A stretch of 64,000 bases of DNA from assembly GCF_027587195.1 (NCBI RefSeq), contig NZ_JAPDDP010000008.1, positions 92,065 to 156,064 on the forward strand, written 5' to 3'. The notes under the pieces are model-generated. The model saw only the letters and a list, made by a program, of their open reading frames with translations. It had not been told where the DNA came from and made no database searches. Source of the DNA: Solirubrobacter phytolaccae. Its GTDB lineage: Bacteria > Actinomycetota > Thermoleophilia > Solirubrobacterales > Solirubrobacteraceae. Both the position numbers and the translations under genes were made by a program. This document shows, in pieces, positions 8,173-17,039 of the stretch (the stretch's first letter is position 1; each line of letters starts with the position of its first letter).

Positions 8173-11079
8173 TCAGCGCACCGTCATGCGCACGCTCGAA
8201 GCCGACTCGGGCTTGAGCGCCGCGTTGCCGAGGAAGCGCACCTGCACGGTGACCGTGGCGGCGCCGCGCAGCGACGCGGCCCGCAGCGTCACCCGCGACG
8301 CGAACGTGCACTTCGCGCCGAGCGCCGACTGCTTGGTGGAGAGCGTGCGCTTGCCCGCCTTCACCACGACCTGGACCTTGCCGCTGCAGGCGACCGCGCG
8401 GGTCGTGCCGGTGGGCAGCAGGACGGTGCCGGTGGTGCGCAGCGTCCGCTTGCCGATCCGCGTCGTGCGGGTGCTGAAGCGACGGGCCAGCGACGGTGCC
8501 TTGGCGGTCGCGCCGGAGACGGTCGGCGGGACCGTCGGCTGGGTGCCGTTGGTCGACGGCGCGGTGGTCGGCGCCTCCGTCTGGGGCTCCGGGACCTTCT
8601 CGATCTCGACGTCCACCGGGGTGGCCGTCGCGTCGTAGCGGAGCTTCGGGAGCTCGGTGGCCGTGATCGGCGTCGAGGCGAGCTGCTCGAGCGCGTAGCC
8701 GAAGCCGACCATCTTCGCGTCGTCCCACGCGCGCCCGACGAACTGCATCGAGAGCGGGTGGCCGTGGTCGTTGATGCCGACCGGGACGACCATGCCCGGG
8801 ATGCCGATGTTCGACGTAGGCGGCGAGCCGAAGGACGCGCCGAGCGCCGCCGTGTCGTTGTCGGCGAAGTCCGACGTGTTGCCCGGGTAGAGGACCGCGT
8901 CGACGCCGTTGGCGTCCAGGTAGGTCTTCCAGTTGGCCTTGTACGCCGTGCGCCGGTCACGCGCGGCCTGCACCTGCGCGTCGGTCATGTCGGTCGCGTT
9001 CGCCGAGGTGCTCCGGTTGTACGGCAGCTTCTTGGGCGACGCGATGATCTCGTTCGGATGCGCGTACGGCGAGTTCGGGTGCGTGCGGATCCACTCGAAC
9101 CAGCCCTCGTTGCCGAGGTTGCCGGGCACGTTCGGCGGCGCCGCGACGCTGCCGGTCATGTCGACGAACTCGACGCCCGCCGCGCGCAGCTGGTCGAGGA
9201 TCGCGTTGTAGCGGTCGATCGAGCCCTGCGTGCCGTAGCTCGGCGTGGTGAACTGGCCCGGGACGAGGCCGATCTTCGCGCCCTTGAGCGCGTCGGCCTT
9301 GAGCACGGTCGTCCAGTCGGCCGGGCGCTTGCTGTCGGCGTCGGCCTGCACGGTCCCGATGTCCTCGGGGTCGGTGCCGGTGGTGACGTTGAGGATCTTC
9401 GCCAGGTCGGTGACCGTGCGCGCGAGCGGGCCCGCGTAGTCCTGGAGGAACGTCAGCGGCGCGACGCCCGCGCCGGAGCTCAGGCCGTCCGTGCCGCGCA
9501 GGGAGACGAGGCCGCCGGCCGCGCTCGGCGCGTACAGCGAGACGCCCGTCTGGGAGCCCATGGAGAACGTCGCGAACGACGCGGCGACCGAGGCGCCGGA
9601 GCCGCCGGACGAGCCCTGGGCGGTGGAGGACGGCTGGATCGCGTTCCACACCTGGCCCCACGGCGACTCGCTGTGGCGGCCCGAGTTCGCGAACTCGGAC
9701 ATGTTCGTCTTGCCGATGACGATCGCGCCCGCGGCCCGCATCTTCGCGACCTGGAACGCGTCCTTCTCCGGGCGGAAGCCCTCGAACACCAGCGAGCCAT
9801 GCGTCATCGGCATGTCCTTGGTGTCGTAGAGGTCCTTGACGGCGACCGGGATGCCGAGCAGGTCGCTCTTCTTGCCGGCCGCACGGGCCTCGTCAGCGGC
9901 CTTGGCCTGCGCCATCGCGTCGTCGGCGACCTTGATGAACGAGTGCAGGCCGAACTGGCCCGTGTCGTAGGCGGCGATCCGGTCCAGGTAGGCGCGGACG
10001 ATCTCCTGCGAGGTCGTCTTGCCGGCCGTCATGTCGTCCTGGAGCTGCGTGAGCGTCTTGCCGACGACGTCGTACTCGGACGTCGTGACGGGCTCGTCAC
10101 TGACGGTGGGCGAGTCGTGCTCCGGCTGCGGCGTGGCGACCGTCGAGCAGTCGAGCCCGGCGATCGTGAAGTTGACGATCGTGCACTTCTGGCCGACGCT
10201 CAGGTCGTCCAGGACCGGGGTGGAGGCGAGCGAGGCGGCGGCGGTCCGCACGGCCGCGATCTGCGTGCCCGCGGCGCGTCCGCCACCCGTCTCGTTGCGG
10301 CCGATCACGACGAAGTGCACGAGCGAGACGGTCTCGCCCGGCTTGATCGTGAGCGTGCGGACGTAGCCGCGCAGGTTGGCCTCCATCCCCTCGGTGGGGA
10401 TCGACGAGCCGAACGGGTTGCGCGAGTTGAAGATGCCGGTCCAGGCGAGCGCGCCGCGCGTGCCCGGCGTGCCGAGCACGACCGCCGACGGGCCGTTCTG
10501 CGTCGGGCCGGACGTGGGCGTCGTGGCGGACGCGTTGGGCGTGGCGTGCTCGACCCAGCTGTCCGCGGGCGTCACGCCGGTGTCACCGCTGGAGGAGTCG
10601 ACGACCTCGGACTGGTTCTCGCCGTTGTTCTGGCCGAAGATGCCGCCGAAGCTGATCCGGACGTACTTCGGGCTCGTCGTCGTGTTCTTGAACGAGTCGA
10701 CCCAGCGGCCCCAGTTCGCGGTGCGGGCGAACTTCAGGTGCCGGCTGATCTCGATCCCGCTCAGGTTCACCGCCTTGGTGGTCGTGAACTCGTCGACGCC
10801 GTCGAACGTGAGCCCGAACCCGCGCAGCAGCTCGCCGTCCATGCGGTGCTTCGGAACGCCGTCGACGTTCACGCGCAGGCCCGCGACGCTCAGCACCGAG
10901 TTGTCGGTCGTCGCGCGGATGCTGCCCGTGTCCAGGCCCGGCATCGCCGCGTCGTTGACGTCCCAGGTGATCCCGTTCGCGGACGGGATGTAGTTGATCG
11001 CTTGGGCGGGCGCGGCGACGGTCGCCGCAGCGGCGACCGTCAGCAGCGCGAGCGCGCTCAGCGAGGTACGACTTGACAA
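8173..11079 (-). CDS. Secreted amidase-signature hydrolase with large N- and C-terminal extensions
   Basis: 968 residues from a TTG start preceded by AGGAAG. A signal peptide (1-27, cut near AQA) is followed by about 300 residues of unrecognised beta-rich exported sequence. The amidase-signature domain (about 335-800) has the full catalytic triad: K415 in PVAVKDLYD, cis-serine S490 in QGSSGGSG, and nucleophile S514 in GSQTGVS, where most relatives have GSDTGGS. After a PT-rich linker the last 100 residues form an R/K/T-rich beta domain typical of actinobacterial surface proteins. The enzyme should hydrolyse amides outside the membrane, releasing ammonia; the substrate is unknown. A typical amidase is near 480 residues, so half of this protein is extra. 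Confidence 0.85.
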   Translation of the reverse strand: MSSRTSLSALALLTVAAAATVAAPAQAINYIPSANGITWDVNDAAMPGLDTGSIRATTDNSVLSVAGLRVNVDGVPKHRMDGELLRGFGLTFDGVDEFTTTKAVNLSGIEISRHLKFARTANWGRWVDSFKNTTTSPKYVRISFGGIFGQNNGENQSEVVDSSSGDTGVTPADSWVEHATPNASATTPTSGPTQNGPSAVVLGTPGTRGALAWTGIFNSRNPFGSSIPTEGMEANLRGYVRTLTIKPGETVSLVHFVVIGRNETGGGRAAGTQIAAVRTAAASLASTPVLDDLSVGQKCTIVNFTIAGLDCSTVATPQPEHDSPTVSDEPVTTSEYDVVGKTLTQLQDDMTAGKTTSQEIVRAYLDRIAAYDTGQFGLHSFIKVADDAMAQAKAADEARAAGKKSDLLGIPVAVKDLYDTKDMPMTHGSLVFEGFRPEKDAFQVAKMRAAGAIVIGKTNMSEFANSGRHSESPWGQVWNAIQPSSTAQGSSGGSGASVAASFATFSMGSQTGVSLYAPSAAGGLVSLRGTDGLSSGAGVAPLTFLQDYAGPLARTVTDLAKILNVTTGTDPEDIGTVQADADSKRPADWTTVLKADALKGAKIGLVPGQFTTPSYGTQGSIDRYNAILDQLRAAGVEFVDMTGSVAAPPNVPGNLGNEGWFEWIRTHPNSPYAHPNEIIASPKKLPYNRSTSANATDMTDAQVQAARDRRTAYKANWKTYLDANGVDAVLYPGNTSDFADNDTAALGASFGSPPTSNIGIPGMVVPVGINDHGHPLSMQFVGRAWDDAKMVGFGYALEQLASTPITATELPKLRYDATATPVDVEIEKVPEPQTEAPTTAPSTNGTQPTVPPTVSGATAKAPSLARRFSTRTTRIGKRTLRTTGTVLLPTGTTRAVACSGKVQVVVKAGKRTLSTKQSALGAKCTFASRVTLRAASLRGAATVTVQVRFLGNAALKPESASSVRMTVR

Positions 11080-11164
11080 GAGAACTTCCTATCCGTGGAA
11101 ATGACCACCCCCGAGTCTCCGTGAACGGGACGTGAACGGAATCCGACCGGCGGGTGAAAGAGAT

Positions 11165-11179
11165 TCGACCGCGGGTCGA
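11165..11179. promoter_or_regulatory. Short palindrome in divergent promoter region
   Basis: TCGACC (11165-11170) and GGTCGA (11174-11179) form a perfect 6-bp inverted repeat with a GCG centre, in the 121-bp space between the divergent amidase and methyltransferase genes. The same space has GTGAACGG directly repeated. It could be an operator; nothing identifies the regulator. Confidence 0.25.
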
Positions 11180-11200
11180 CCGCGTAGGCGATTGGGCACA

Positions 11201-12127
11201 ATGCCGCGCATGACCGAAGAGCTCGACGCGCTGCGCGAGGCGCGCTCCGCCTACGCGGAGGGCCGCAACGTGATGCGCCTGTTCCGCGACCGTGACCCGG
11301 CCGCCCGCAACAGCTCGGACGCGGTCCTGATCTCGTATGACCTGCAGAGCGGGAGCTATCGGCAGGCGCTCGAGGATCCCGAGCACCGCGAGCGCGTGGA
11401 GCGCTACTGGGGTGGCGTCGCCCGCGTCCTGAACGACTACGCGACCGACTCGATGCTCGAGGCCGGCTGTGGCGAGGCGACCACGCTGCTCCCGGTCCTG
11501 TCACGCCTGGACGCGCCGCCCGCGCGGGTCGCGGCCTTCGACCTCGCCTGGTCCCGGATCGCCCACGCCCGCGCCCACGCCCACGAGTTCGACGTGCCGA
11601 CGCCCGAGCTGTTCGTCGGCGACCTGTTCGCGATGCCGGTTCGCGACGGCGCTTTCGACCTCGTCTGGACCTCGCACGCGCTCGAGCCCAACGGCGGCCG
11701 TGAACGGGAGGCGCTGACCGAGCTCGCCCGGGTAGCGCGTGAGTGGATCGTCCTGTTCGAGCCCAGCTACGAGCTCGGCAGCGCCGGCACGCGCGAGCAC
11801 ATCGAGGAGCACGGCTACGTGCGCGGCCTCCCGGCGACGGCGGAGGCGCTCGGCCTGGAGGTCGTCCGCCACGAGCTGCTGCCGGAGACCGCGAGCCCGG
11901 TCAACGAGACCCAGGTGCTCGTCCTGCGCAAGCCGCACGCGCCCGCGGCCTCGTCCGCCGACTGGCACGCGTGCCCGCGCTGCCGCGGCGAGCTGCAGGC
12001 GCTCAAGGGCGCGCTGTTCTGCGCGGCCGACGGCCTCGTCTACCCGCTCGTCGACGGCATCCCGGTGCTCTCGCCGCAGAACGGCATCGTCGCGAGCTCG
12101 TTCGCCGAGGATCTCACGGCTGGGTAG
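11201..12127 (+). CDS. SAM-dependent methyltransferase with C-terminal Trm112-like zinc ribbon
   Basis: About 308 residues. The class I methyltransferase core shows motif I LEAGCGEATTLLP, the acidic motif II region VAAFDLAWSRI, and the motif IV-like segment GAFDLVWTSHALEP. The last 60 residues form a small zinc-ribbon domain, CPRCRGELQ, then LFCAADGLVYPLVDGIPVL, resembling the Trm112/YcaR family that normally acts as a separate methyltransferase partner. Here partner and enzyme appear fused. The start is uncertain between ATG 11201 and ATG 11210; neither has a strong ribosome-binding site. Substrate unknown. It is followed after 9 bases by the aldo/keto reductase. Confidence 0.78.
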   Translation: MPRMTEELDALREARSAYAEGRNVMRLFRDRDPAARNSSDAVLISYDLQSGSYRQALEDPEHRERVERYWGGVARVLNDYATDSMLEAGCGEATTLLPVLSRLDAPPARVAAFDLAWSRIAHARAHAHEFDVPTPELFVGDLFAMPVRDGAFDLVWTSHALEPNGGREREALTELARVAREWIVLFEPSYELGSAGTREHIEEHGYVRGLPATAEALGLEVVRHELLPETASPVNETQVLVLRKPHAPAASSADWHACPRCRGELQALKGALFCAADGLVYPLVDGIPVLSPQNGIVASSFAEDLTAG

Positions 12128-12136
12128 AGCCTCCGG

Positions 12137-13114
12137 ATGCAGACACGGACACTGGGGCCGACCGGACACGAGATCTCGGAGATCGGGTTCGGCGCCTGGC
12201 AGGTCGGCGCGGACTGGGGCGACGTTGACGAGGAGACGGCGCTCCGCACGCTGCACGCAGCGGCGGACGCCGGCGTGACCTTCTTCGACACCGCCGACGT
12301 GTACGGCGACGGCCGCTCGGAGCGGCTCGTCGGCCGGCTGGCGCGGGAACGTGAAGGGCTCGTCGTCGCGACGAAGATGGGCCGGCGGCTCGACCAGACC
12401 GTCGAGAACTACTCGCCCGAGCACTTCCGCGCCTGGAACGATCGCTCGCGCGAGAACCTCGGCGTGGAGACGCTCGACCTCGTCCAGCTCCACTGCCCGC
12501 CGACCGACCTGTACTACCACCCGGAGGTGTTCGAGGACCTCGACCGGATGGTGGAGGAGGGCCGGATCGCCGCCTACGGCGTGAGCGTCGAGCGCGTCGA
12601 GGAGGCGCTGAAGGCGATCGAGTACCCGGGCGTCGCGACGGTCCAGATCATCTTCAACCCGTTCCGCCAGCGGCCGGCCGGTCTGTTCTTCGCGGAGGCG
12701 GCCCGCCGTGGCGTCGGCGTGATCGTGCGCGTGCCGCTCGCGTCGGGTCTACTGACCGGCAAGTACACGCGCGACACGACGTTCGCGGCCGACGACCACC
12801 GCACGTACAACCGCCAGGGCGAGGCGTTCGACGTGGGGGAGACGTTCGCCGGCGTTCCGTTCGAGGCCGGCCTGGACGCCGTCGAGGCGCTGCGGCCGCT
12901 CGTGGGCGGCGACGCGACCCTCGCGCAGTTCGCGCTGCGCTGGATCCTCATGCACGACGCCGTGTCGACGGTCATCCCCGGCGCGCGCTCACCCGAGCAG
13001 GCGACGGGCAACGCGGCGGCCGCGGAGCTGCCGGCGCTCGACGCGGAGACGATGGACCGGGTGCGCGCGGTGTACGACGAGCAGATCGCGCCGTACGTGC
13101 ACCAGCGCTGGTAG
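12137..13114 (+). CDS. Aldo/keto reductase
   Basis: 325 residues with the standard AKR (beta/alpha)8 signature and tetrad: D and Y in FFDTADVYGDGRSE, K in VVATKMGRR, and H in LVQLHCPP. The NADPH-binding end shows VSTVIPGARSPEQ, usual for this family. It is a cytoplasmic NADPH-dependent reductase of aldehydes or sugars, with substrate not predictable from sequence. It follows the methyltransferase by 9 bases and converges with pgeF with no gap: its last base is 13114 and the pgeF stop begins at 13115. Confidence 0.88.
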   Translation: MQTRTLGPTGHEISEIGFGAWQVGADWGDVDEETALRTLHAAADAGVTFFDTADVYGDGRSERLVGRLAREREGLVVATKMGRRLDQTVENYSPEHFRAWNDRSRENLGVETLDLVQLHCPPTDLYYHPEVFEDLDRMVEEGRIAAYGVSVERVEEALKAIEYPGVATVQIIFNPFRQRPAGLFFAEAARRGVGVIVRVPLASGLLTGKYTRDTTFAADDHRTYNRQGEAFDVGETFAGVPFEAGLDAVEALRPLVGGDATLAQFALRWILMHDAVSTVIPGARSPEQATGNAAAAELPALDAETMDRVRAVYDEQIAPYVHQRW

Positions 13115-13834
13115 TCAGCGCAGCATCGCGATCGTCGCGAAGCGGCCCGTGTCCTTCGCGACGCGCCAGGAGTAGAACTCGTCGAGGTGGCGGGCGGTGG
13201 AGACGCCCGCGACCTCGATCCGGGTGACGCCGGCGGAGCGCAGGTCGTACGCGTTCGCGGCCCACAGGTCGAACAGGGCTTTGCCGTCGACGCCCGCGTC
13301 GCGCAGGATCGGCGCGTCGTCGTACGCGGCACGCGCCGCCTCGATCACGTCGGGGCCGACCTCGTACTCGTCGGGGCCGATCGACGGGCCGATCGCGGCG
13401 ACGAGCGACGCCGGGTCCGAGCCGAAGCGGTCGACCATGGCGTGCACGGTGGCGGACGCGATGCGCGCGACCGTGCCCTGCCAGCCCGCGTGAGCGAGCC
13501 CGAGCGCGTGCTGCTCGGGGTCGTACACGAGCACGGGCACGCAGTCGGCCATGATCACGCACAGCGGGAGGCCGGGCGTGTCGGTGATCAGGGCGTCGGC
13601 GCCTTCGACGACCTGGGGCGCGTCGACCGCGGCGACGACGTCGCTGTGGACCTGGACGCACCAGACGGCCGCCTCGGGCAGGTCGTAGGCGGCGAACAAC
13701 CGCGGCGCGTGCTCGGCGCGGGCGGCGCGGCTCAGGTCGATGCCGCCGACGCGGGTCGTGACCAGCGCGTCCACCCCTGACGGCAGCGACTCGAAGCGGT
13801 AGACGCGCAGCCCGTCGCGCTCGTCAGGACGCAC
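13115..13834 (-). CDS. pgeF: Peptidoglycan editing factor PgeF (YfiH/YlmD, multicopper-oxidase-like fold)
   Basis: 239 residues from GTG at 13834 (GGAG seven bases upstream), overlapping the end of murD2 by 11 bases. The zinc ligands of the PgeF family are present: H in VQVHSDVV, C in MADCVPVLVYD and H in LAHAGWQGT. In E. coli PgeF removes wrongly incorporated L-Ser-containing muropeptide precursors, acting as a cytoplasmic amidase; some homologues were described as laccases or purine nucleosidases. Its position directly behind murD2 and murL fits a precursor-quality role, which may matter more where L-Glu-containing intermediates are made. Confidence 0.85.
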   Translation of the reverse strand: MRPDERDGLRVYRFESLPSGVDALVTTRVGGIDLSRAARAEHAPRLFAAYDLPEAAVWCVQVHSDVVAAVDAPQVVEGADALITDTPGLPLCVIMADCVPVLVYDPEQHALGLAHAGWQGTVARIASATVHAMVDRFGSDPASLVAAIGPSIGPDEYEVGPDVIEAARAAYDDAPILRDAGVDGKALFDLWAANAYDLRSAGVTRIEVAGVSTARHLDEFYSWRVAKDTGRFATIAMLR

Positions 13835-15128
13835 GGGCGAGCTCCGCGAAGTGGTCGCCGCGCACGGCGAAGTTCTTGTGCGTGTTGAAGCTCGGAGCGG
13901 CGGGGGAGAGCAGGACGACGGTGCCGGGCCGCGCGACGGCACGCGCCGCGGCCACGGCGGCTTCCAGATCGCTGACGAGCGTCGCCCGGTCGTGCGGGAC
14001 GCCCGCCGCCCACGCCGCGTCGACCAGTCGCGCGCCGGTGTCGGGCAGCGCGAGCACGCGGGCGCCGCGCGCGGCCAGCGTCACGCCGAGCGCCGCGTAG
14101 TCCTGCGCGCGGTCGAAGCCGCCGCCGATCAGCACGATGTCGGCGTCCGGGAAGCTCTCGATCGCGAACTTCGCGGCCTCCGGCTCGGTGGAGATGCTGT
14201 CGTCGACCCAGCGCACGCCGCCGGCCTCGTGGACGATCTGGAGCCGGTGGTCGAGGCCGACGAAGTCCGCCAGCGCGGCCGCCGGGTCTTCCAGCGACAC
14301 GCCCACGGCCTCCAAGGCCGTCAAAGCCCCGCAGACGTTCAGCGCGTTGTGACGACCGATCAGCGGCAGCGCGGCGATCGCTTGATGCCCGCGGGCGACG
14401 GCGCCGTCCTCGCGCACGTGCCAGCCAGGCTCGGCGCCGAACGTGAGCACGTCCGCGTCAGCCACCCGCGGCGCGGCCATCACCAGCGGCGCGGTCGCGT
14501 TGAGCACGCACCGCCGTACGCCCGGCAGCGTCAGCAGCCGCAGCTTGTCGGCCCGGTAGGCCTCGACGCTCCCGTGCCAGTTCACGTGCTCGGCGTAGAC
14601 GTTGCTCACCACGGCGGTCTCGGGCCCGGTCGCCAGATCGGCGATCTGGTAGCTCGAGAGCTCGATCACCGCCAGCGCCTCGGAGTCCAGCAGGTCCAGC
14701 GCGGGCGCCCCGATGTTGCCTCCCAGCTCCACCGGCACGCCGGCCGCCGCGACCAGGTGCGCGATCAGCTTCGACGTCGTCGACTTGCCCTTGGTCGCGG
14801 TCACGCCGATCACGTCGCGGCCCTCGCGCTCGGCCATCCACAGCGCGGTCGGCGTGGTCGTGCGCAGCCCGCGCAGCTCGGGCCGGTAGATCGAGACGCC
14901 GGGTGAGCGCACCACGACGTCGCAGGAGCGCAACGCGTCCGGCGCCCCCGCGGCGTCGACCACGAGCGCGCCGTCCGTCAGCTCGGGCGCGTCCGCCGGC
15001 TCCTCCAGCACGACGACCGCGACCCGCGCCCGCGGCAGCCGCTCCGCCACGTGGCGCGCGAACGAGCGCGTCTCGAGGCCGGCGCCCCAGACGCCGATCG
15101 TCAGCCCGTCAAGCGCGGAGAAGCGCAT
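13824..15128 (-). CDS. murD2: UDP-N-acetylmuramoyl-L-alanine--L-glutamate ligase (MurD2)
   Basis: 434 residues of Mur-ligase architecture: an N-terminal Rossmann-like domain, an ATP-binding domain with the P-loop GVTATKGKSTTSKL (about 108-121), the family motifs ELSSYQ and NVYAEHVNWHGS, and a C-terminal domain with GGGFDRAQDYAAL. In ordinary MurD the P-loop reads GTNGKTT; the ATKGKSTT form and the neighbouring murL indicate the MurD2 branch, which adds L-glutamate instead of D-glutamate to UDP-MurNAc-L-Ala. It acts in the cytoplasm in peptidoglycan precursor synthesis. Its start overlaps murL by 20 bases. Specificity for L-Glu is inferred from context. Confidence 0.85.
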   Translation of the reverse strand: MRFSALDGLTIGVWGAGLETRSFARHVAERLPRARVAVVVLEEPADAPELTDGALVVDAAGAPDALRSCDVVVRSPGVSIYRPELRGLRTTTPTALWMAEREGRDVIGVTATKGKSTTSKLIAHLVAAAGVPVELGGNIGAPALDLLDSEALAVIELSSYQIADLATGPETAVVSNVYAEHVNWHGSVEAYRADKLRLLTLPGVRRCVLNATAPLVMAAPRVADADVLTFGAEPGWHVREDGAVARGHQAIAALPLIGRHNALNVCGALTALEAVGVSLEDPAAALADFVGLDHRLQIVHEAGGVRWVDDSISTEPEAAKFAIESFPDADIVLIGGGFDRAQDYAALGVTLAARGARVLALPDTGARLVDAAWAAGVPHDRATLVSDLEAAVAAARAVARPGTVVLLSPAAPSFNTHKNFAVRGDHFAELARAS

Positions 15129-16440
15129 CCACGTGGTCGATCAGCTCGTCGGGCACGTTGTGCGCCGCGCTGAGCGCGAGCGCCGACGACACGCGCGCGG
15201 GATCGTCCCCGCGCACCGACAGCACCTCGGCCACGAGCTTGGCGACCACCGGGCGGTGCTTCCAGCGCGGGTCGGCGGCCAGCAGCGAGATCGCGGCGAG
15301 CGACTCCTCCTCCTCGCCGACGCACTCGAACGGCTTGTGCCCGCCGGTCGCGGTCAGCAGCGCGAAGCCCTCGTACTGGTCGAGGTCGTCGAGCATCGCC
15401 TTGCCGAAGATGTCGCGCAGCGCGTCCGGCTCCATGAACGGGGCGAGCACGAGGAACACGAACCGGCACTTGGGGCAGTTCCCGCACCAGGACGCCAGCC
15501 GCAGCTCCGGATCCAGGCGGAAGATCGCGTTGCAGCTCGTGAACGCCGCGTGGTACTGCGGCAGCCCGGCGAAGGTGCGCGCGATGCCGAGCTCCGACGC
15601 CGGCCGCAGGAGCGAGAACAGGTCCACGGGCGCGCCCGTCTCACCGATCGCGCCGCGCAGCAGCGCCTCGGCGCGCGCGCTCTTGGAGAACTGGTGGTTG
15701 ACCTCGACGCCGTCGTAGACGACGTTGCCGGCGGACGCGGAACGCTCGTTGGCCAGCGTCACCGTGTCGTAGCCGTTCAGCGCCGCGGTCAGCAGCGCCA
15801 CGCAGGAGACGATCGCCGTGATCGGCACGTGGCCGTTGAGCGCGCCGGAGCGATTCAGCTCGCCGAGTTGCTTCAGCGGCAGCCGCCGCTGGGCGATCAG
15901 CCGCTCCACGCCCGCGACCGCGGCGGTGCGCTGCATGGCCGGGTCGTCGCGGACGGAGAACAGCGTGAAGTCCAGGCCCGAGTGGCGCACGATCTCCAGC
16001 GCCACGACCGAGTCCTTGCCGCCGCCGACCGGCACGAGCACACGCTGCGGGGCGCGCCGCTCCACCGCGACGTCGCGCGCCGGGCCCCGCGGGAAGCGCG
16101 GCCGCGGCAACGCGCCGAGCTGGTTGACGACCGCGAACTCGCCGAGGCCCTCCGAGTACAGGGCCTCCAGGAACGCCGCGGTCGCCGGGCCGGGCGTGCC
16201 CGTCTCGCAGGCGACCTTCGGCGGCGCCGCGGTCTTGTAGTAGCTGACGCCCGCGACCCAGTGCAGCAGGTCCAGGATCGGCTCTACGGCGGCCAGATCC
16301 GCACCCTCGGGCACGGGCACGTCGAACTCCTCGACGAACTCGTGCTCGTCGTCGAGCGCGTACACCAGGCGCACCGCGCCTTCGGGGGAGAGCGAGCGCT
16401 CCGTGAAGCGGAACGTGCGGTACTTCGAGGGGTCGAACAA
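15109..16440 (-). CDS. murL: UDP-MurNAc-L-Ala-L-Glu epimerase (MurL)
   Basis: 443 residues if started at TTG 16440 (LFDPSKYRTFRF), chosen because it leaves room for the divergent gene; an ATG at 16509 would add 23 poorly matching residues. It resembles MurL, the ATP-dependent enzyme first found in Xanthomonas that converts the L-glutamate of UDP-MurNAc-L-Ala-L-Glu to D-glutamate. Visible marks are the nucleotide-loop-like VPVGGGKDSVVALE (about 165-180) and a cysteine-rich WCGNCPKCRFVF near 340-350. With MurD2 it replaces glutamate racemase plus MurD. The pair is in one operon with pgeF (overlaps of 20 and 11 bases). Confidence 0.85.
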   Translation of the reverse strand: MFDPSKYRTFRFTERSLSPEGAVRLVYALDDEHEFVEEFDVPVPEGADLAAVEPILDLLHWVAGVSYYKTAAPPKVACETGTPGPATAAFLEALYSEGLGEFAVVNQLGALPRPRFPRGPARDVAVERRAPQRVLVPVGGGKDSVVALEIVRHSGLDFTLFSVRDDPAMQRTAAVAGVERLIAQRRLPLKQLGELNRSGALNGHVPITAIVSCVALLTAALNGYDTVTLANERSASAGNVVYDGVEVNHQFSKSARAEALLRGAIGETGAPVDLFSLLRPASELGIARTFAGLPQYHAAFTSCNAIFRLDPELRLASWCGNCPKCRFVFLVLAPFMEPDALRDIFGKAMLDDLDQYEGFALLTATGGHKPFECVGEEEESLAAISLLAADPRWKHRPVVAKLVAEVLSVRGDDPARVSSALALSAAHNVPDELIDHVDALLRA

Positions 16441-16465
16441 ACCGCCGGTAGGGTATCCGCCCCTC
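16441..16465. promoter_or_regulatory. 25-bp divergent promoter with back-to-back -10 elements
   Basis: Only 25 bases separate the predicted starts of murL (TTG, minus) and the next gene (GTG, plus). In it, TAGGGT (16449-16454) is a TAnnnT -10 box on the plus strand, and TACCCT (complement of 16450-16455) is one on the minus strand, sharing five bases. Each is 9-11 bases from its start codon, so both messages would be nearly leaderless. Inference from spacing; no experiment. Confidence 0.35.
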
Positions 16466-17011
16466 GTGCGCGCGAAGTGGATCCCGATCGGTGTGGCGGT
16501 GCTCGCCATCGGCGTCGGCCTGTGGTGGGTGATCGGCGCCTGGACCTACGACGACCTCGCGCACGGCTCCACGTCCGGCGTCGGGTCGGACGCCGAGCTC
16601 ATCGGGGACGACCTCGACGGCGAGATCGCCGAGAAGCCCCTGCGACCGGGCCGGACCACCGACTACACCGTCACCGTCCGCAACGACGGCGGGCGGACGG
16701 TCGAGATCACCGGCATCGGGTCCGACGAGCCGAACCTCCCCGGCCTGCTGGAGCAGGTGCGCGTGCGCCGGATGTTCAACGTGGGCGTCCCGGACGTCCA
16801 GTACAAGCCGTTCGCGCCGCTGAAGCTCGAGCCCGGCGAGGAGGCGATCTACGTGATCGACCTGAAGATGCCGACGTGCGGCAACCTCGCGCCGAACTCG
16901 TCGCTCGTCCTCGACCACTTCGACGTGCGCTTCAAAGCCTTCGTGTTCAACCGTCGGCAGACGCTGCCGCTGGTCACGCCGATCCACATCCGGCGCGGGG
17001 ACAACTGCTGA
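16466..17011 (+). CDS. Membrane-anchored exported protein with CARDB/DUF11-like beta domain
   Basis: 181 residues from GTG 16466 ([16 protein letters not shown]). One N-terminal membrane segment (about 5-24) is followed by an external domain whose core, [26 protein letters not shown], is the pattern of Ig-like CARDB/DUF11 domains. Two cysteines (PTCGN and the penultimate residue in RGDNC) could form a disulfide. Function unknown. It is divergent from the murL operon, so a cell-envelope role is plausible but not shown. Confidence 0.65.
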   Translation: MRAKWIPIGVAVLAIGVGLWWVIGAWTYDDLAHGSTSGVGSDAELIGDDLDGEIAEKPLRPGRTTDYTVTVRNDGGRTVEITGIGSDEPNLPGLLEQVRVRRMFNVGVPDVQYKPFAPLKLEPGEEAIYVIDLKMPTCGNLAPNSSLVLDHFDVRFKAFVFNRRQTLPLVTPIHIRRGDNC

Positions 17012-17039
17012 CAGATACGTGAAGCTATCATCGAATTCG

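Noticed and set aside
8161..11076. Open frame of about 970 codons on the plus strand opposite the secreted amidase
   Set aside because: It mirrors the real gene in a GC-rich genome: arginine/valine/glycine-rich, no domain, no ribosome-binding site. The opposite strand has a signal peptide and amidase motifs.
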